Shown: piece after piece, positions 1 to 7,110 of the stretch | How the letters are laid out: each line of letters begins with the position of its first letter | Position numbering within the stretch: the stretch's first letter is position 1 | Source of the DNA: JASEGV01 sp037443545 | Lineage (GTDB): Bacteria > Bacteroidota > Ignavibacteria > UBA10030 > BY39 | Direction: 5' to 3' | NCBI GenBank assembly: GCA_037443545.1 | Contig: JBBIOD010000029.1 | Span: forward strand, 1-18,442 | Length of the DNA stretch: 18,442 nucleotides | Program-made: the position numbers and the translations under genes | Notes under the pieces: generated by a model | Database searches by the model: none | Told to the model about the DNA's origin: nothing | Seen by the model: only the letters and a program-made list of their open reading frames with translations

Positions 1-3
1 TTT

Positions 4-31
4 AAAATTTTAAAAACGCTTCACAAGCGTT
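4..31 (-). terminator. Rho-independent terminator candidate, minus strand
   Basis: A perfect 7-bp inverted repeat (AACGCTT / AAGCGTT, 15-21 and 25-31) encloses a 3-base loop. Read on the minus strand it is followed by a short T run and then an A4T4 stretch. It lies about 330 bases past the phoR stop, so it either ends a long phoR 3' untranslated region or an unrecognised transcript made from the 32-357 interval. Confidence 0.6.
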
Positions 32-357
32 CAAGAAAAATGGAAAATTTATTTTCACATCGTAGATTGCTTGAGGCAACAACCCTACACTGCGTACAAC
101 GACATCGATTGTTTTTTCGTTTCGGTTTAACGCATTAAGTACCCAGTGCTTCTTGGTCAACCAGTAGTAGTTGGCGGTAATGGGCTAAGTAGTGGGGATA
201 TCGCTTCTTTCATCGATGCAGCACACAAAATTTGCCGAGCGATACAACACGGATGAAACGGAAAATTTATTATTTCAACATCTCGCTATCATAAATGGTA
301 ATGGTAAACGAACAACAAAATGTAAACGATTCTAAATAAATTTTATTCTAACAAGAA
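32..357. other. Unassigned stretch downstream of phoR
   Basis: No confident gene is visible here. On the plus strand, the frame 131-256 is open and would read a 41-residue peptide (VLLGQPVVVGGNGL, then DIASFIDAAHKICRAI) ending in TGA. The same frame is also open from 14 to 127, with a single TAA at 128-130. The composition looks more protein-like than the rest of the interval, so a decayed gene fragment is possible, but I recognise no family. On the minus strand the interval could be the 3' untranslated region of phoR or a small RNA ending at the hairpin at 4-31. Confidence 0.2.
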
Positions 358-1803
358 TTACCTTTTCAGCAAAAAACTGAATCGGCTTCCTTTTCCGACT
401 TCACTTTCGACTTCCACCTTACTCCCGTGGGCTTCTACGATGTGTTTAACAATTGCGAGTCCGAGTCCTGTACCCCCTACCTCCCGCGATCGGGCTTTAT
501 CAACTCGGTAGAAGCGTTTGAAAATATGCTGAAGGTGCTCTTCAGGTATTCCGCATCCATTATCAATCACGCACACTTGTACATCACCTTCACTTTTTTT
601 AGTGCTGACGGTTACCTCTCCCCCGTCTACCGTATATTTAACTGCATTATCTATAAGGTTAATCAATACTTGTTTTATTCTATCTCGGTCGCCAAAAACT
701 TCAGGGTCATTGTCATCAGAAACAACTTTTACTCGAATTTGTTTTGGTTCATAGTGTGTCTGCATCTCATTTACAGTTTGAGTGATTAGTTCATTCAACT
801 TAAAGTATTTGAAACTCATTTTCATATCGCCCGATTCAATCCGTGATATTTCAATCAAGTCGAACAACAGAGCGTCTATCCGCTTGGCATTATTCAATGC
901 TTTATTCAGAAAATCTTTATTAACATTCGAATCGTCGATAGCGCCGTTCAATAAAGTTTCTATCGAAGCTTGTATCGCGAAAATCGGAGTTCGAAGCTCG
1001 TGCGAAACATCCCCCAAAAATTCTCTCCTTACCCGTTCTAACTTTTTCATCTGAATAAGGTCGTCGTTCAACCTATCGACCATATTATTAATTGTTTCAG
1101 CTAATTTCCCGAATTCATCTTGTGTACGAATGGGTATCCGTTTTTCTAAATTCCCCCCTCTTATTTCTACGGCTGCAACTGATATTTCTTTGAGTGGTCG
1201 CGTAATTGCCTTTGATATGAAGAATGCTATACCAAGAATAATCAAGAGAAGTATGGCAGTAATATAAAATATTTTCCTTTGAATATTATTTTGTAAAAAA
1301 TGTATATCTTTTGACGATAATCCTATTCTAATAAAGTAAATTTCCGACTCCAATCCATCGACTTTTAGTGGTCTATCAATAATTTTAGCTATATATATCA
1401 TCTCCTCGTTCAATGTTGTGCTACGTCTCTCTGCTACTCCTTTTCCGCTCTTTGCGGCCTCGACAATTTCAGGTCGATTAAGGTGATTTTCGAGCAGTGG
1501 TATTTGGATTTTATCCACTTGTGAATCAAACAGAACAACTCCATTTACTGAGATTAAAGTCAAACGAACATTTGCTAACTCGGTCAATTTCCTGTAATAT
1601 TCATACGAAAAATTTTTGCCCATTGAAGAAAGCGACAGGTTTTGCAAGTTGTATTCGACCTGTTCGATCTGCGTATCGAGTTCATAAATCACCCTTTCTT
1701 TAAAATAGTTTTCCAATTCATTTGTGATGAAGTATCCAGCACTCGCAAGTATTAAAATAGAGAGACAAATTAGAAATAGATAGATTTTAGTTTGAACTTT
1801 CAT
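358..1803 (-). CDS. phoR: Sensor histidine kinase, PhoR-like
   Basis: Membrane sensor kinase of 481 residues that would autophosphorylate and pass phosphate to the response regulator encoded just upstream. A transmembrane helix is at about 7-28, followed by an extracytoplasmic region to about 175 and a second helix at 177-198. A HAMP linker follows (about 199-250). The H box has VSHELRTP with His268; the N box has NLIDNAVKYT with Asn386; the G1 box is DNGCG (about 414-418) and the G2 box is GGTGLGLA (443-450). All catalytic boxes are intact. The ATG overlaps the regulator's stop in an ATGA, so the two are co-translated. The PhoR assignment rests on this architecture and the PhoB-type partner. 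No pst or phoU gene is visible, so the phosphate signal is an inference. Confidence 0.88.
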   Translation of the reverse strand: MKVQTKIYLFLICLSILILASAGYFITNELENYFKERVIYELDTQIEQVEYNLQNLSLSSMGKNFSYEYYRKLTELANVRLTLISVNGVVLFDSQVDKIQIPLLENHLNRPEIVEAAKSGKGVAERRSTTLNEEMIYIAKIIDRPLKVDGLESEIYFIRIGLSSKDIHFLQNNIQRKIFYITAILLLIILGIAFFISKAITRPLKEISVAAVEIRGGNLEKRIPIRTQDEFGKLAETINNMVDRLNDDLIQMKKLERVRREFLGDVSHELRTPIFAIQASIETLLNGAIDDSNVNKDFLNKALNNAKRIDALLFDLIEISRIESGDMKMSFKYFKLNELITQTVNEMQTHYEPKQIRVKVVSDDNDPEVFGDRDRIKQVLINLIDNAVKYTVDGGEVTVSTKKSEGDVQVCVIDNGCGIPEEHLQHIFKRFYRVDKARSREVGGTGLGLAIVKHIVEAHGSKVEVESEVGKGSRFSFLLKR

Positions 1804-2486
1804 TCAACTTCTTTCATTCTATAACCAACGCCTTTAATAGTTTCAATATAATCTCCACACCTGCCGAGCTTTTCACGAATCTTTCGGATATGCACATCCA
1901 CGGTCCGTTCTACAACATACACATCGCTTCCCCAAATTGTATTCAAAAGGGCTTCACGATTAACAACCCGTCCAACCTGCTGTGTCAAATAGAGCAATAC
2001 TTCAAATTCCTTTTTAGGAAAAAAAACTTCCTTACCCTTTACCAACACAACGTGTTTTATTTTGTTTATTGTTATGGCACCAAGTTTTATTTCATCTTTC
2101 TGTGAATATTTTTTATCCTCGAAACGTTTGAATACAAGTCTAATACGAGCTAATAGTTTTGGAATACTGACGGGCTTCACAACATAATCATCGGCACCTA
2201 ATTCTAAACCGATTATCTCATCGATTTCGGTTCCTTTTGCAGTCAATAATATTATTGGAATATTTGAGGTAGGTTTATTGTGGCGAATTATTTTAATTAC
2301 TTCCAAACCATCAATTTCTGGCAGCATTATATCTAACAAAATTAAATCGGGTAAATTATTTGCAAGCTCAACAGCTCGTTTACCGTCGTAGGCAGATACC
2401 ACCTGGTATCCTTCTTTTGTTAGGTTATATTTCAGCAGATCGACAATATCTTTTTCGTCATCAACCACTAAGATTTTTTTTGGCAT
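1800..2486 (-). CDS. phoB: OmpR/PhoB-family response regulator
   Basis: DNA-binding response regulator of 228 residues. The receiver domain (1-120) has the acidic pair Asp9/Asp10, phospho-acceptor Asp52 in LLDIMLPEIDG, Thr82 and Lys104 in VVKP. The C-terminal winged-helix domain (about 125-228) ends with the typical DVHIRKIREKLG and TIKGVGYRM segments. It is the cognate partner of the kinase that overlaps its stop by four bases. Its own start lies 26 bases inside the preceding MauE-like gene, so its ribosome binding site is within that coding region. The long run of overlaps back to fmt suggests one transcript, so the two-component system may have no dedicated promoter. Naming it phoB rather than another OmpR-family member is a best guess. 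Confidence 0.88.
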   Translation of the reverse strand: MPKKILVVDDEKDIVDLLKYNLTKEGYQVVSAYDGKRAVELANNLPDLILLDIMLPEIDGLEVIKIIRHNKPTSNIPIILLTAKGTEIDEIIGLELGADDYVVKPVSIPKLLARIRLVFKRFEDKKYSQKDEIKLGAITINKIKHVVLVKGKEVFFPKKEFEVLLYLTQQVGRVVNREALLNTIWGSDVYVVERTVDVHIRKIREKLGRCGDYIETIKGVGYRMKEVE

Positions 2487-2910
2487 AAATTGATTGATTT
2501 TTTGAAGTGTGAAATATTAATATCGACAATAACAATAACCCCAAATCTTCCCAGAACCGCATCCAACTCAAAGGCGAATTGTTTGGACCGAAGCATCCGC
2601 AATCAATCGAAAGTCCGCGCAGTAGACTAATTGCGATGAGAATCGAAAATGCAGCGAACAAACCTGCTGAAAGTAGTGCACTGCCTCGAAGCATAACCCC
2701 GACCAACAAAAATATTCCGATAAGCAATTCAGCCCAAGGTATAAATAATGCAGTAAGATTTATAAATATCGTCGGAATTAACTGATACGCTTCAATAGAT
2801 TTGGCGAAGAAGGAAGGGGCGGCGATTTTGGGAATTGCTGCAATTATAAGAACGAAGCCAACAATATATCGAAAGGTGTATTGAAGATATCTATTGCTTA
2901 GTATTTTCAT
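2461..2910 (-). CDS. MauE/DoxX-like four-helix membrane protein
   Basis: A 149-residue integral membrane protein with about four hydrophobic segments (about 13-31, 46-70, 76-99 and 118-134). It carries the SIDCGCFG motif (Cys104, Cys106) and an ELLIG segment typical of the MauE branch of DoxX-like proteins, which are thought to assist disulfide or thiol chemistry at the membrane. I chose the ATG at 2910: it forms an ATGA overlap with the preceding rhodanese stop and has GAGGTGA just upstream. An upstream ATG at 2946 would add 12 residues inside the rhodanese gene and has no better site. With the rhodanese it suggests a small sulfur or redox module. The true substrate is unknown. Confidence 0.75.
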   Translation of the reverse strand: MKILSNRYLQYTFRYIVGFVLIIAAIPKIAAPSFFAKSIEAYQLIPTIFINLTALFIPWAELLIGIFLLVGVMLRGSALLSAGLFAAFSILIAISLLRGLSIDCGCFGPNNSPLSWMRFWEDLGLLLLSILIFHTSKNQSIYAKKNLSG

Positions 2911-3425
2911 TGCTTCACCTCGAGAGGAAGGTTTTGTGCGTTCCATCCTTCTATACCATCGTTGTAAAGGAACATTCTTGTAAAGTTCATTCCTTTTAAA
3001 AACTGAGATAAATTTTTACTCAACTCGCAATGAACTCCCTCGCAATAAATAATTATAAGAGTATCGCGTGGAACCGATTGCAAAGTTTCAACATAATTGA
3101 ATACATCGAGGAATGGAATATTAATCGCGGTCGGTATGTGTCCTTTGATGTAAGGTTCTGAATTTCTCGCATCAATTATCAGTGCGTTGCCGATTTTCAT
3201 TATCTCTTTCAACTGGTCGGTGGTTACAACCACATCAGTTGCAGTATCAGAAATTGAATGAGAAAATAAAACCGAATCGCTTGTAACTTTTAACTTATCA
3301 GATGTATAAAATAATGGAATGCTTTTCGTTGAAAAATAATTATAGACGAGTGCGATAATAACACTCAACACAACGATCGAAAGAATTTCATTTAGGGTTG
3401 ATTTATTTTTTAGAATCTCAATCAT
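2907..3425 (-). CDS. Membrane-anchored rhodanese-domain protein
   Basis: A 172-residue protein with an N-terminal transmembrane helix (about 14-31), a short linker and a single rhodanese domain (about 66-170). Conserved pieces include LIIDARNSEPYIKGHIPTA, with Asp85 and Arg87, and the active-site loop IIYCEGVHCEL, where Cys128 takes the catalytic position and Cys133 sits five residues later. Such domains carry persulfide or act as thiol sensors; with the anchor N-terminal, the domain probably faces the periplasm. It overlaps fmt upstream and the MauE-like gene downstream by four bases each (ATGA), which implies translational coupling. The second cysteine in the loop would permit a disulfide. 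Donor and acceptor are unknown. Confidence 0.8.
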   Translation of the reverse strand: MIEILKNKSTLNEILSIVVLSVIIALVYNYFSTKSIPLFYTSDKLKVTSDSVLFSHSISDTATDVVVTTDQLKEIMKIGNALIIDARNSEPYIKGHIPTAINIPFLDVFNYVETLQSVPRDTLIIIYCEGVHCELSKNLSQFLKGMNFTRMFLYNDGIEGWNAQNLPLEVKQ

Positions 3426-4342
3426 TCGAATCTATTCCCTTCTTTAATTTTGAAACCGCGTAAAAATTCTTCAACTTTTAACCTCCGTTTCCCCTCTAAT
3501 TGCAGTTCAAGAATTTTTATAATTCCATCCTTCGTAGCAACCACCAATTTCTTATCGGCATCGATAACAACACCCGCGGGTTTATCGGTTTGAATATTTC
3601 CGGGAACTGTTTTATAAATTTTTACCATCAATCCGTTTAAAAAAGAAAACGCACACGGAACAGGCGAAAGCCCTCGGACAAGATTGTGAATCTGAACGGC
3701 GGCTTTGTTCCAATCGATTCTGCAATGTTCCTTAAATATTTTGGGTGCCGGGGTAGCTAACGTGTTATCCTGTGGCTTCGGGTTCGCTTTTCCGACTTCG
3801 ATTAAACGAACGGTGTGCAGCACAATTTCAGCTCCTATTTCGGCAAGCCGGTCGTGTAACTCGCCGGCATCATTTTCTTTTATCGGCAACTTAGCTTGCA
3901 AGATAACGTTACCTGTATCAACTTTCTCTTGGAGGAAAAAAGTAGTAACACCCGTTTCTTTTTCGCCATTAATTATTGCCCAATTGATTGGAGCTGCACC
4001 ACGATATTTCGGTAAAATAGAAGCGTGTAAATTAAAAGCACCGAGTGTCGGTATAGTAAAAACTTCACTCGGAAGAATACGGAAAGCTACAACAATGAAG
4101 AGATCAGCATTCAATTCTTTTAATTGTGCGATAAAGTTTGCGTCTTTCAACGATTCAGGCTGTAGAACTTTCAAGTTTTTTTGTAAAGCGAATTGTTTGA
4201 CCGCTGAGTAGGCAACAGCTTTGCCTCGCCCTTGCGGTTTATCAGGAGTTGTAACAACTGCTACAACATCGTAAGAATTTTCTAATATCAAACTTAAACT
4301 GGGGATCGCAAATTGTGGAGTCCCCATAAAAATAATTCGCAT
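3422..4342 (-). CDS. fmt: Methionyl-tRNA formyltransferase
   Basis: Formylates initiator Met-tRNA using 10-formyltetrahydrofolate. The 306-residue length is normal. The N-terminal Rossmann-like formyltransferase domain begins MRIIFMGTPQFA and holds the catalytic set Asn104 and His106 (NLHASILPKYRGAAP) and Asp142 (VDTGNVI). The C-terminal OB-like domain covers about 205-306. The ATG start matches the family N-terminus. It follows def by 31 bases, the classical def-fmt pairing whose products act at opposite ends of the N-formyl cycle. Its stop overlaps the start of the rhodanese gene. Confidence 0.96.
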   Translation of the reverse strand: MRIIFMGTPQFAIPSLSLILENSYDVVAVVTTPDKPQGRGKAVAYSAVKQFALQKNLKVLQPESLKDANFIAQLKELNADLFIVVAFRILPSEVFTIPTLGAFNLHASILPKYRGAAPINWAIINGEKETGVTTFFLQEKVDTGNVILQAKLPIKENDAGELHDRLAEIGAEIVLHTVRLIEVGKANPKPQDNTLATPAPKIFKEHCRIDWNKAAVQIHNLVRGLSPVPCAFSFLNGLMVKIYKTVPGNIQTDKPAGVVIDADKKLVVATKDGIIKILELQLEGKRRLKVEEFLRGFKIKEGNRFE

Positions 4343-4373
4343 TTCGCTTTTAGTTTAATTGAATTAACGTTCT

Positions 4374-4931
4374 TTATAAGATGACTCTTTGTGTAGTTAC
4401 GACGGGATATTTTGTGGCAACTTCGCCGTTCTGAATTTTCTCGATTGCTTCTTTTAATTCTAATTTCTTGGCCTTCGGTAAGTAGTCCACAAATAAAACA
4501 CCGTTCAAATGATCCAACTCGTGCAAGATTACGCGGGCTAATAGATCTTCAGCCACAATTTGTTGAGTTTTGAAATTAGTATCCTTATAACTGACTACTA
4601 TTTTTTTAGGGCGTTCCACTTCACCGCGGACATCCGGGACACTCAAACAACCTTCCTCCATAATACATTTTCCTTCTTCAGAAATTACTTCGGGATTGAT
4701 TAGGGCAAATGGTTTTATGTCTTCGTACTCTTCAATGAATGAAACATCAACTACAATTATACGCTGTAGAACACCGACCTGATTAGCCGCCAACCCGATA
4801 CCGTCAGCGCTGTGCATCGTCTCAAACATGTCCATTATGAACTTCAGAGTCGCATCGTCGATTTTAGAAACCGGTTTTGCTTTTTTGCGAAGCGGCTTCG
4901 TGCCATCTAAATATATTGGTAATGCTGACAA
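4374..4931 (-). CDS. def: Peptide deformylase
   Basis: Removes the N-formyl group from nascent proteins; metal-dependent. All three family motifs are visible in 185 residues: GIGLAANQVG (44-53), EGCLSVP (93-99, metal ligand Cys95) and HELDH (137-141, ligands His137 and His141, catalytic Glu138). The residue before HELDH is Leu136, where the family usually has Gln; this is a conservative oddity rather than a loss of function. The start codon is TTG, with AAGGAA eight bases upstream; the N-terminus MSALPIY fits the family and no ATG precedes the first motif in a usable position. It sits just upstream of fmt. Confidence 0.95.
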   Translation of the reverse strand: MSALPIYLDGTKPLRKKAKPVSKIDDATLKFIMDMFETMHSADGIGLAANQVGVLQRIIVVDVSFIEEYEDIKPFALINPEVISEEGKCIMEEGCLSVPDVRGEVERPKKIVVSYKDTNFKTQQIVAEDLLARVILHELDHLNGVLFVDYLPKAKKLELKEAIEKIQNGEVATKYPVVTTQRVIL

Positions 4932-4980
4932 ATATTTTTTCCTTGAAGAATTCTAAAATAATATAAAAATTTATGTAACA

Positions 4981-5604
4981 CTATTCAACTACTCTCCTTG
5001 CGCCGACGTACCTTTTTTTATAATATGTACTTTGCATAGACGATATCGTAACTCCGAAAGAGCGGCTCGCATGAGCGAATAAATCATCACCTAAATAAAC
5101 TCCAACGTGTGAAGGATTGCGACCGGTTGTATTGAAAAAAACCAAATCGCCAAATGCTAAATCGTTTTTGTGAACCGCTGACCCTACACGATATTGTTCG
5201 TCGGTTGAACGGGGTAATTTAACACCGAAAGATTTTTCAAATATTTGGCAGGAAAAACTTGAGCAATCGATTCCATTCGAATCATTACCGCCGTAAGAAT
5301 ACGGAGTACCAATTAAACTTAAAACCTCGAGTAGTACTTTGTCGCGCTCGACACGTTCTGAACTTTGCAGAGGTGTGGATTTAAGTATTCGGTCTTTTGC
5401 CGATGGTATATCGACCCTGCGGTCATCTTCCGCAAATTCTTCTTTTGCTGCTTCGCTCGCAAAACGGAATTCTTTGTTCGTATCCTTTTCCTTTGCCGCT
5501 CGCAGTTCCTTTGCCTTGAATCGCGGGTCGGAACTCGAACACGCAAAGAAAAGAGATGAATTACCAATTATGAAAATCGAAATCAAAATTTGTTTACAAG
5601 TCAT
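4981..5604 (-). CDS. NlpC/P60-family cell-wall hydrolase, lipoprotein
   Basis: Predicted murein endopeptidase of 207 residues. The N-terminus MTCKQILISIFIIG is a short signal leading to Cys22 (FFAC), so it is probably a lipoprotein. A charged linker (about 28-85) precedes the NlpC/P60 domain (about 88-207), which has Cys114 in GIDCSSFSCQ, His166 in PSHVGVYLG and a third polar residue, His178, in FAHAS. I start at the ATG at 5604, preceded by GGTGG. A longer frame from 5649 would encode its first residues from the rpoD terminator hairpin and bury the lipobox. It may be expressed by read-through of that hairpin, because only about 25 bases separate them. Confidence 0.88.
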   Translation of the reverse strand: MTCKQILISIFIIGNSSLFFACSSSDPRFKAKELRAAKEKDTNKEFRFASEAAKEEFAEDDRRVDIPSAKDRILKSTPLQSSERVERDKVLLEVLSLIGTPYSYGGNDSNGIDCSSFSCQIFEKSFGVKLPRSTDEQYRVGSAVHKNDLAFGDLVFFNTTGRNPSHVGVYLGDDLFAHASRSFGVTISSMQSTYYKKRYVGARRVVE

Positions 5605-5620
5605 CAAATAATCCACCGTA

Positions 5621-5646
5621 AAAATTAAAGCCCCAGAGAGGGGCTT
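5621..5646 (-). terminator. Terminator hairpin after rpoD
   Basis: A 7-bp GC-rich stem (AAGCCCC at 5628-5634 and GGGGCTT at 5640-5646) with a 5-base loop lies six bases past the rpoD stop codon. On the minus strand it is followed by TTAATTTTT. This is the strongest intrinsic terminator in the window. Because the NlpC/P60 gene begins about 20 bases later with no clear promoter between, it may be a partial terminator. Confidence 0.8.
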
Positions 5647-5652
5647 CAAACA

Positions 5653-6510
5653 TCATCCTAAATAAGAACGTAAATGTTTGCTTCGTGAAGCATGCCGCAT
5701 TCGTCGGATAGCTTTTTCTTTTATCTGCCGGACACGTTCGCGTGTTAATGCGAATTTTTCGCCAATCTCTTCTAAAGTCAACGAATGCTCTCTACCCAAT
5801 CCGAAATACAGGCGGATTACTTCCGCCTCTCTGTCGCTTAATGTATTCAGTGCGCGTTCGACTTCTTTACTGAGCGATTCTTTCATTAATTCCTGATCGG
5901 GCATAGGGGTTCTCTCGTCTTGTATAACATCCAACAGACGGCTTTCTTCGCCTTGAACGAATGGTGCATCCATCGAAACATGTCTGCCCGAAATTTTCAG
6001 AGTGTCAGCAACTTCATACAGCGACATATCCAATTCTTCAGCCAACTCGCTTGCACTCGGCTCGCGTTCAAATTCTTGTTCCAACGTGCTGAAAGCCTTG
6101 CCTATTTTATTCAATGCACCGACACGATTCAATGGTAACCGAACGATTCGTGATTGCTCGGCTAAAGCTTGCAAAATTGATTGGCGAATCCACCAAACTG
6201 CATACGATATAAACTTAAATCCGCGTGTCTCATCGAAACGTTTTGCAGCTTTGATCAAACCTAAGTTTCCTTCATTGATCAAATCACCAAGAGATAATCC
6301 TTGATTTTGATACTGCTTTGCTACACTTACAACAAAACGTAAGTTTGCTTTAGTTAATTTCTCAAGAGACTTTTGATCGCCTTTTTTTATCCTGCGGGCA
6401 AGTTCGATTTCTTCTTCTTGATTCAGTAAATCTACTTTTCCAATTTCCTGTAAATATTTATCCAGCGATTGGCTTTCTCTATTTGTGTATTGTTTAGGTA
6501 CCTTACCCAT
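5653..6510 (-). CDS. rpoD: Primary sigma factor, short RpoD/SigA type
   Basis: Housekeeping sigma-70 factor of 285 residues, a length typical of FCB bacteria, where region 1.1 is absent. Region 1.2 is at about 14-45; region 2 (about 48-118) includes NLGLIKAAKRFDETRGFKF and the promoter-melting segment ISYAVWWIRQSI. Region 3 spans about 128-205 and region 4 about 219-273, with the helix-turn-helix LTLEEIGEKFALTRERVRQI that reads the -35 element. The start ATG gives the usual short N-terminus. It lies only 28 bases after the second microcompartment vertex gene, so it may share a transcript with deoB and those genes, ending at the hairpin 5621-5646. An internal promoter is likely but I did not locate one. 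Confidence 0.95.
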   Translation of the reverse strand: MGKVPKQYTNRESQSLDKYLQEIGKVDLLNQEEEIELARRIKKGDQKSLEKLTKANLRFVVSVAKQYQNQGLSLGDLINEGNLGLIKAAKRFDETRGFKFISYAVWWIRQSILQALAEQSRIVRLPLNRVGALNKIGKAFSTLEQEFEREPSASELAEELDMSLYEVADTLKISGRHVSMDAPFVQGEESRLLDVIQDERTPMPDQELMKESLSKEVERALNTLSDREAEVIRLYFGLGREHSLTLEEIGEKFALTRERVRQIKEKAIRRMRHASRSKHLRSYLG

Positions 6511-6538
6511 TCAATTACCTTATTTTATTTGTCAACAT

Positions 6539-6829
6539 TTATTTTTTTAATTTTAGATATTCTTTTTTCACATCTATACGGTCGACGATACCAACAATTG
6601 TGGCATCGACGGGGGCCATTTCAGCCGGGAGTGGGATTGTAGCTTCTCGTGCTGTGATATAAAAAACAGTTTCGCCCGGACCGGCACCGATAGTATCGAC
6701 GGCTACGATAGGGTCTCCTGCTTTTTCGCGATGAGCATTCAGTGGCTGAATGAACTGAAACTTGAAACCTATCGTATTCGGGTCTTTCTGTGTTCCCCAA
6801 ATTGTGCCTATTACTTTTGCAAAAAACAT
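6539..6829 (-). CDS. Microcompartment vertex protein, EutN/CcmL family (second copy)
   Basis: A 96-residue BMC-P protein; family members form pentamers that cap the vertices of bacterial microcompartment shells. The family pattern is clear: AKVIGTIWGTQK at the N-terminus, GFKFQFIQPL, VAVDTIGAGPGETV and VDATIVGIVD. The usual GSSAR segment is replaced by ITAREAT, so this copy is the more divergent of the two. Its ATG overlaps the stop of the other copy by one base (TGATG), so the two are probably translated together. Hexameric BMC-H shell genes and cargo enzymes are absent from the window. Confidence 0.9.
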   Translation of the reverse strand: MFFAKVIGTIWGTQKDPNTIGFKFQFIQPLNAHREKAGDPIVAVDTIGAGPGETVFYITAREATIPLPAEMAPVDATIVGIVDRIDVKKEYLKLKK

Positions 6830-7101
6830 CAGTTCTCTTCGATATCTAATTTATCCACAACTGCCATTATCACGGCATCAACAGGTTTGTTTTTTGTTAA
6901 AGTCGTTTGCCGAGCAGAACTACCGGAGCAAACTAAAACAATATCTCCGATTCCTGCTTGAACAGTATCTACAGCAACTAAAAAAGTATCTTTAACTTTG
7001 TAATCTAAACCAACGTGTTTTACAATTTGCAACTTGAAACCAACCAACTCCTCGTCCTTGCGAGTTGCCCAAACAGTTCCAACTACTTTTCCAAGAGTCA
7101 T
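6829..7101 (-). CDS. Microcompartment vertex protein, EutN/CcmL family (first copy)
   Basis: A 90-residue BMC-P (pentameric vertex) protein close to the family consensus: LGKVVGTVWATRKDEEL, GFKLQIVKHV, VAVDTVQAGIGDIVLV, then the signature GSSARQT and PVDAVIMAVVD. It starts 9 bases after the deoB stop and is followed with a one-base overlap by a second EutN/CcmL copy. Different vertex paralogues often occupy one shell, so the pair could belong to the same compartment encoded elsewhere. The link to deoB suggests deoxyribose phosphate metabolism, but this is inference. A role outside a shell cannot be excluded. Confidence 0.92.
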   Translation of the reverse strand: MTLGKVVGTVWATRKDEELVGFKLQIVKHVGLDYKVKDTFLVAVDTVQAGIGDIVLVCSGSSARQTTLTKNKPVDAVIMAVVDKLDIEEN

Positions 7102-7110
7102 AATATTTAA

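Noticed and set aside
358..1803. Degenerate kinase as an unusual signalling protein
   Set aside because: The H, N, G1 and G2 boxes are complete and the architecture is ordinary for PhoR-like kinases.
2911..2946. Upstream ATG for the MauE-like protein
   Set aside because: The ATG at 2910 overlaps the rhodanese stop and has GAGGTGA in front, matching the coupling pattern of neighbouring genes.
4374..4931. Inactive deformylase because motif III lacks its usual Gln
   Set aside because: The metal ligands Cys95, His137 and His141 and catalytic Glu138 are all present, so activity is expected.
5605..5649. Longer N-terminus for the NlpC/P60 protein
   Set aside because: The added codons come from the rpoD terminator and bury the lipoprotein signal; the ATG at 5604 has a binding site and begins the signal peptide.
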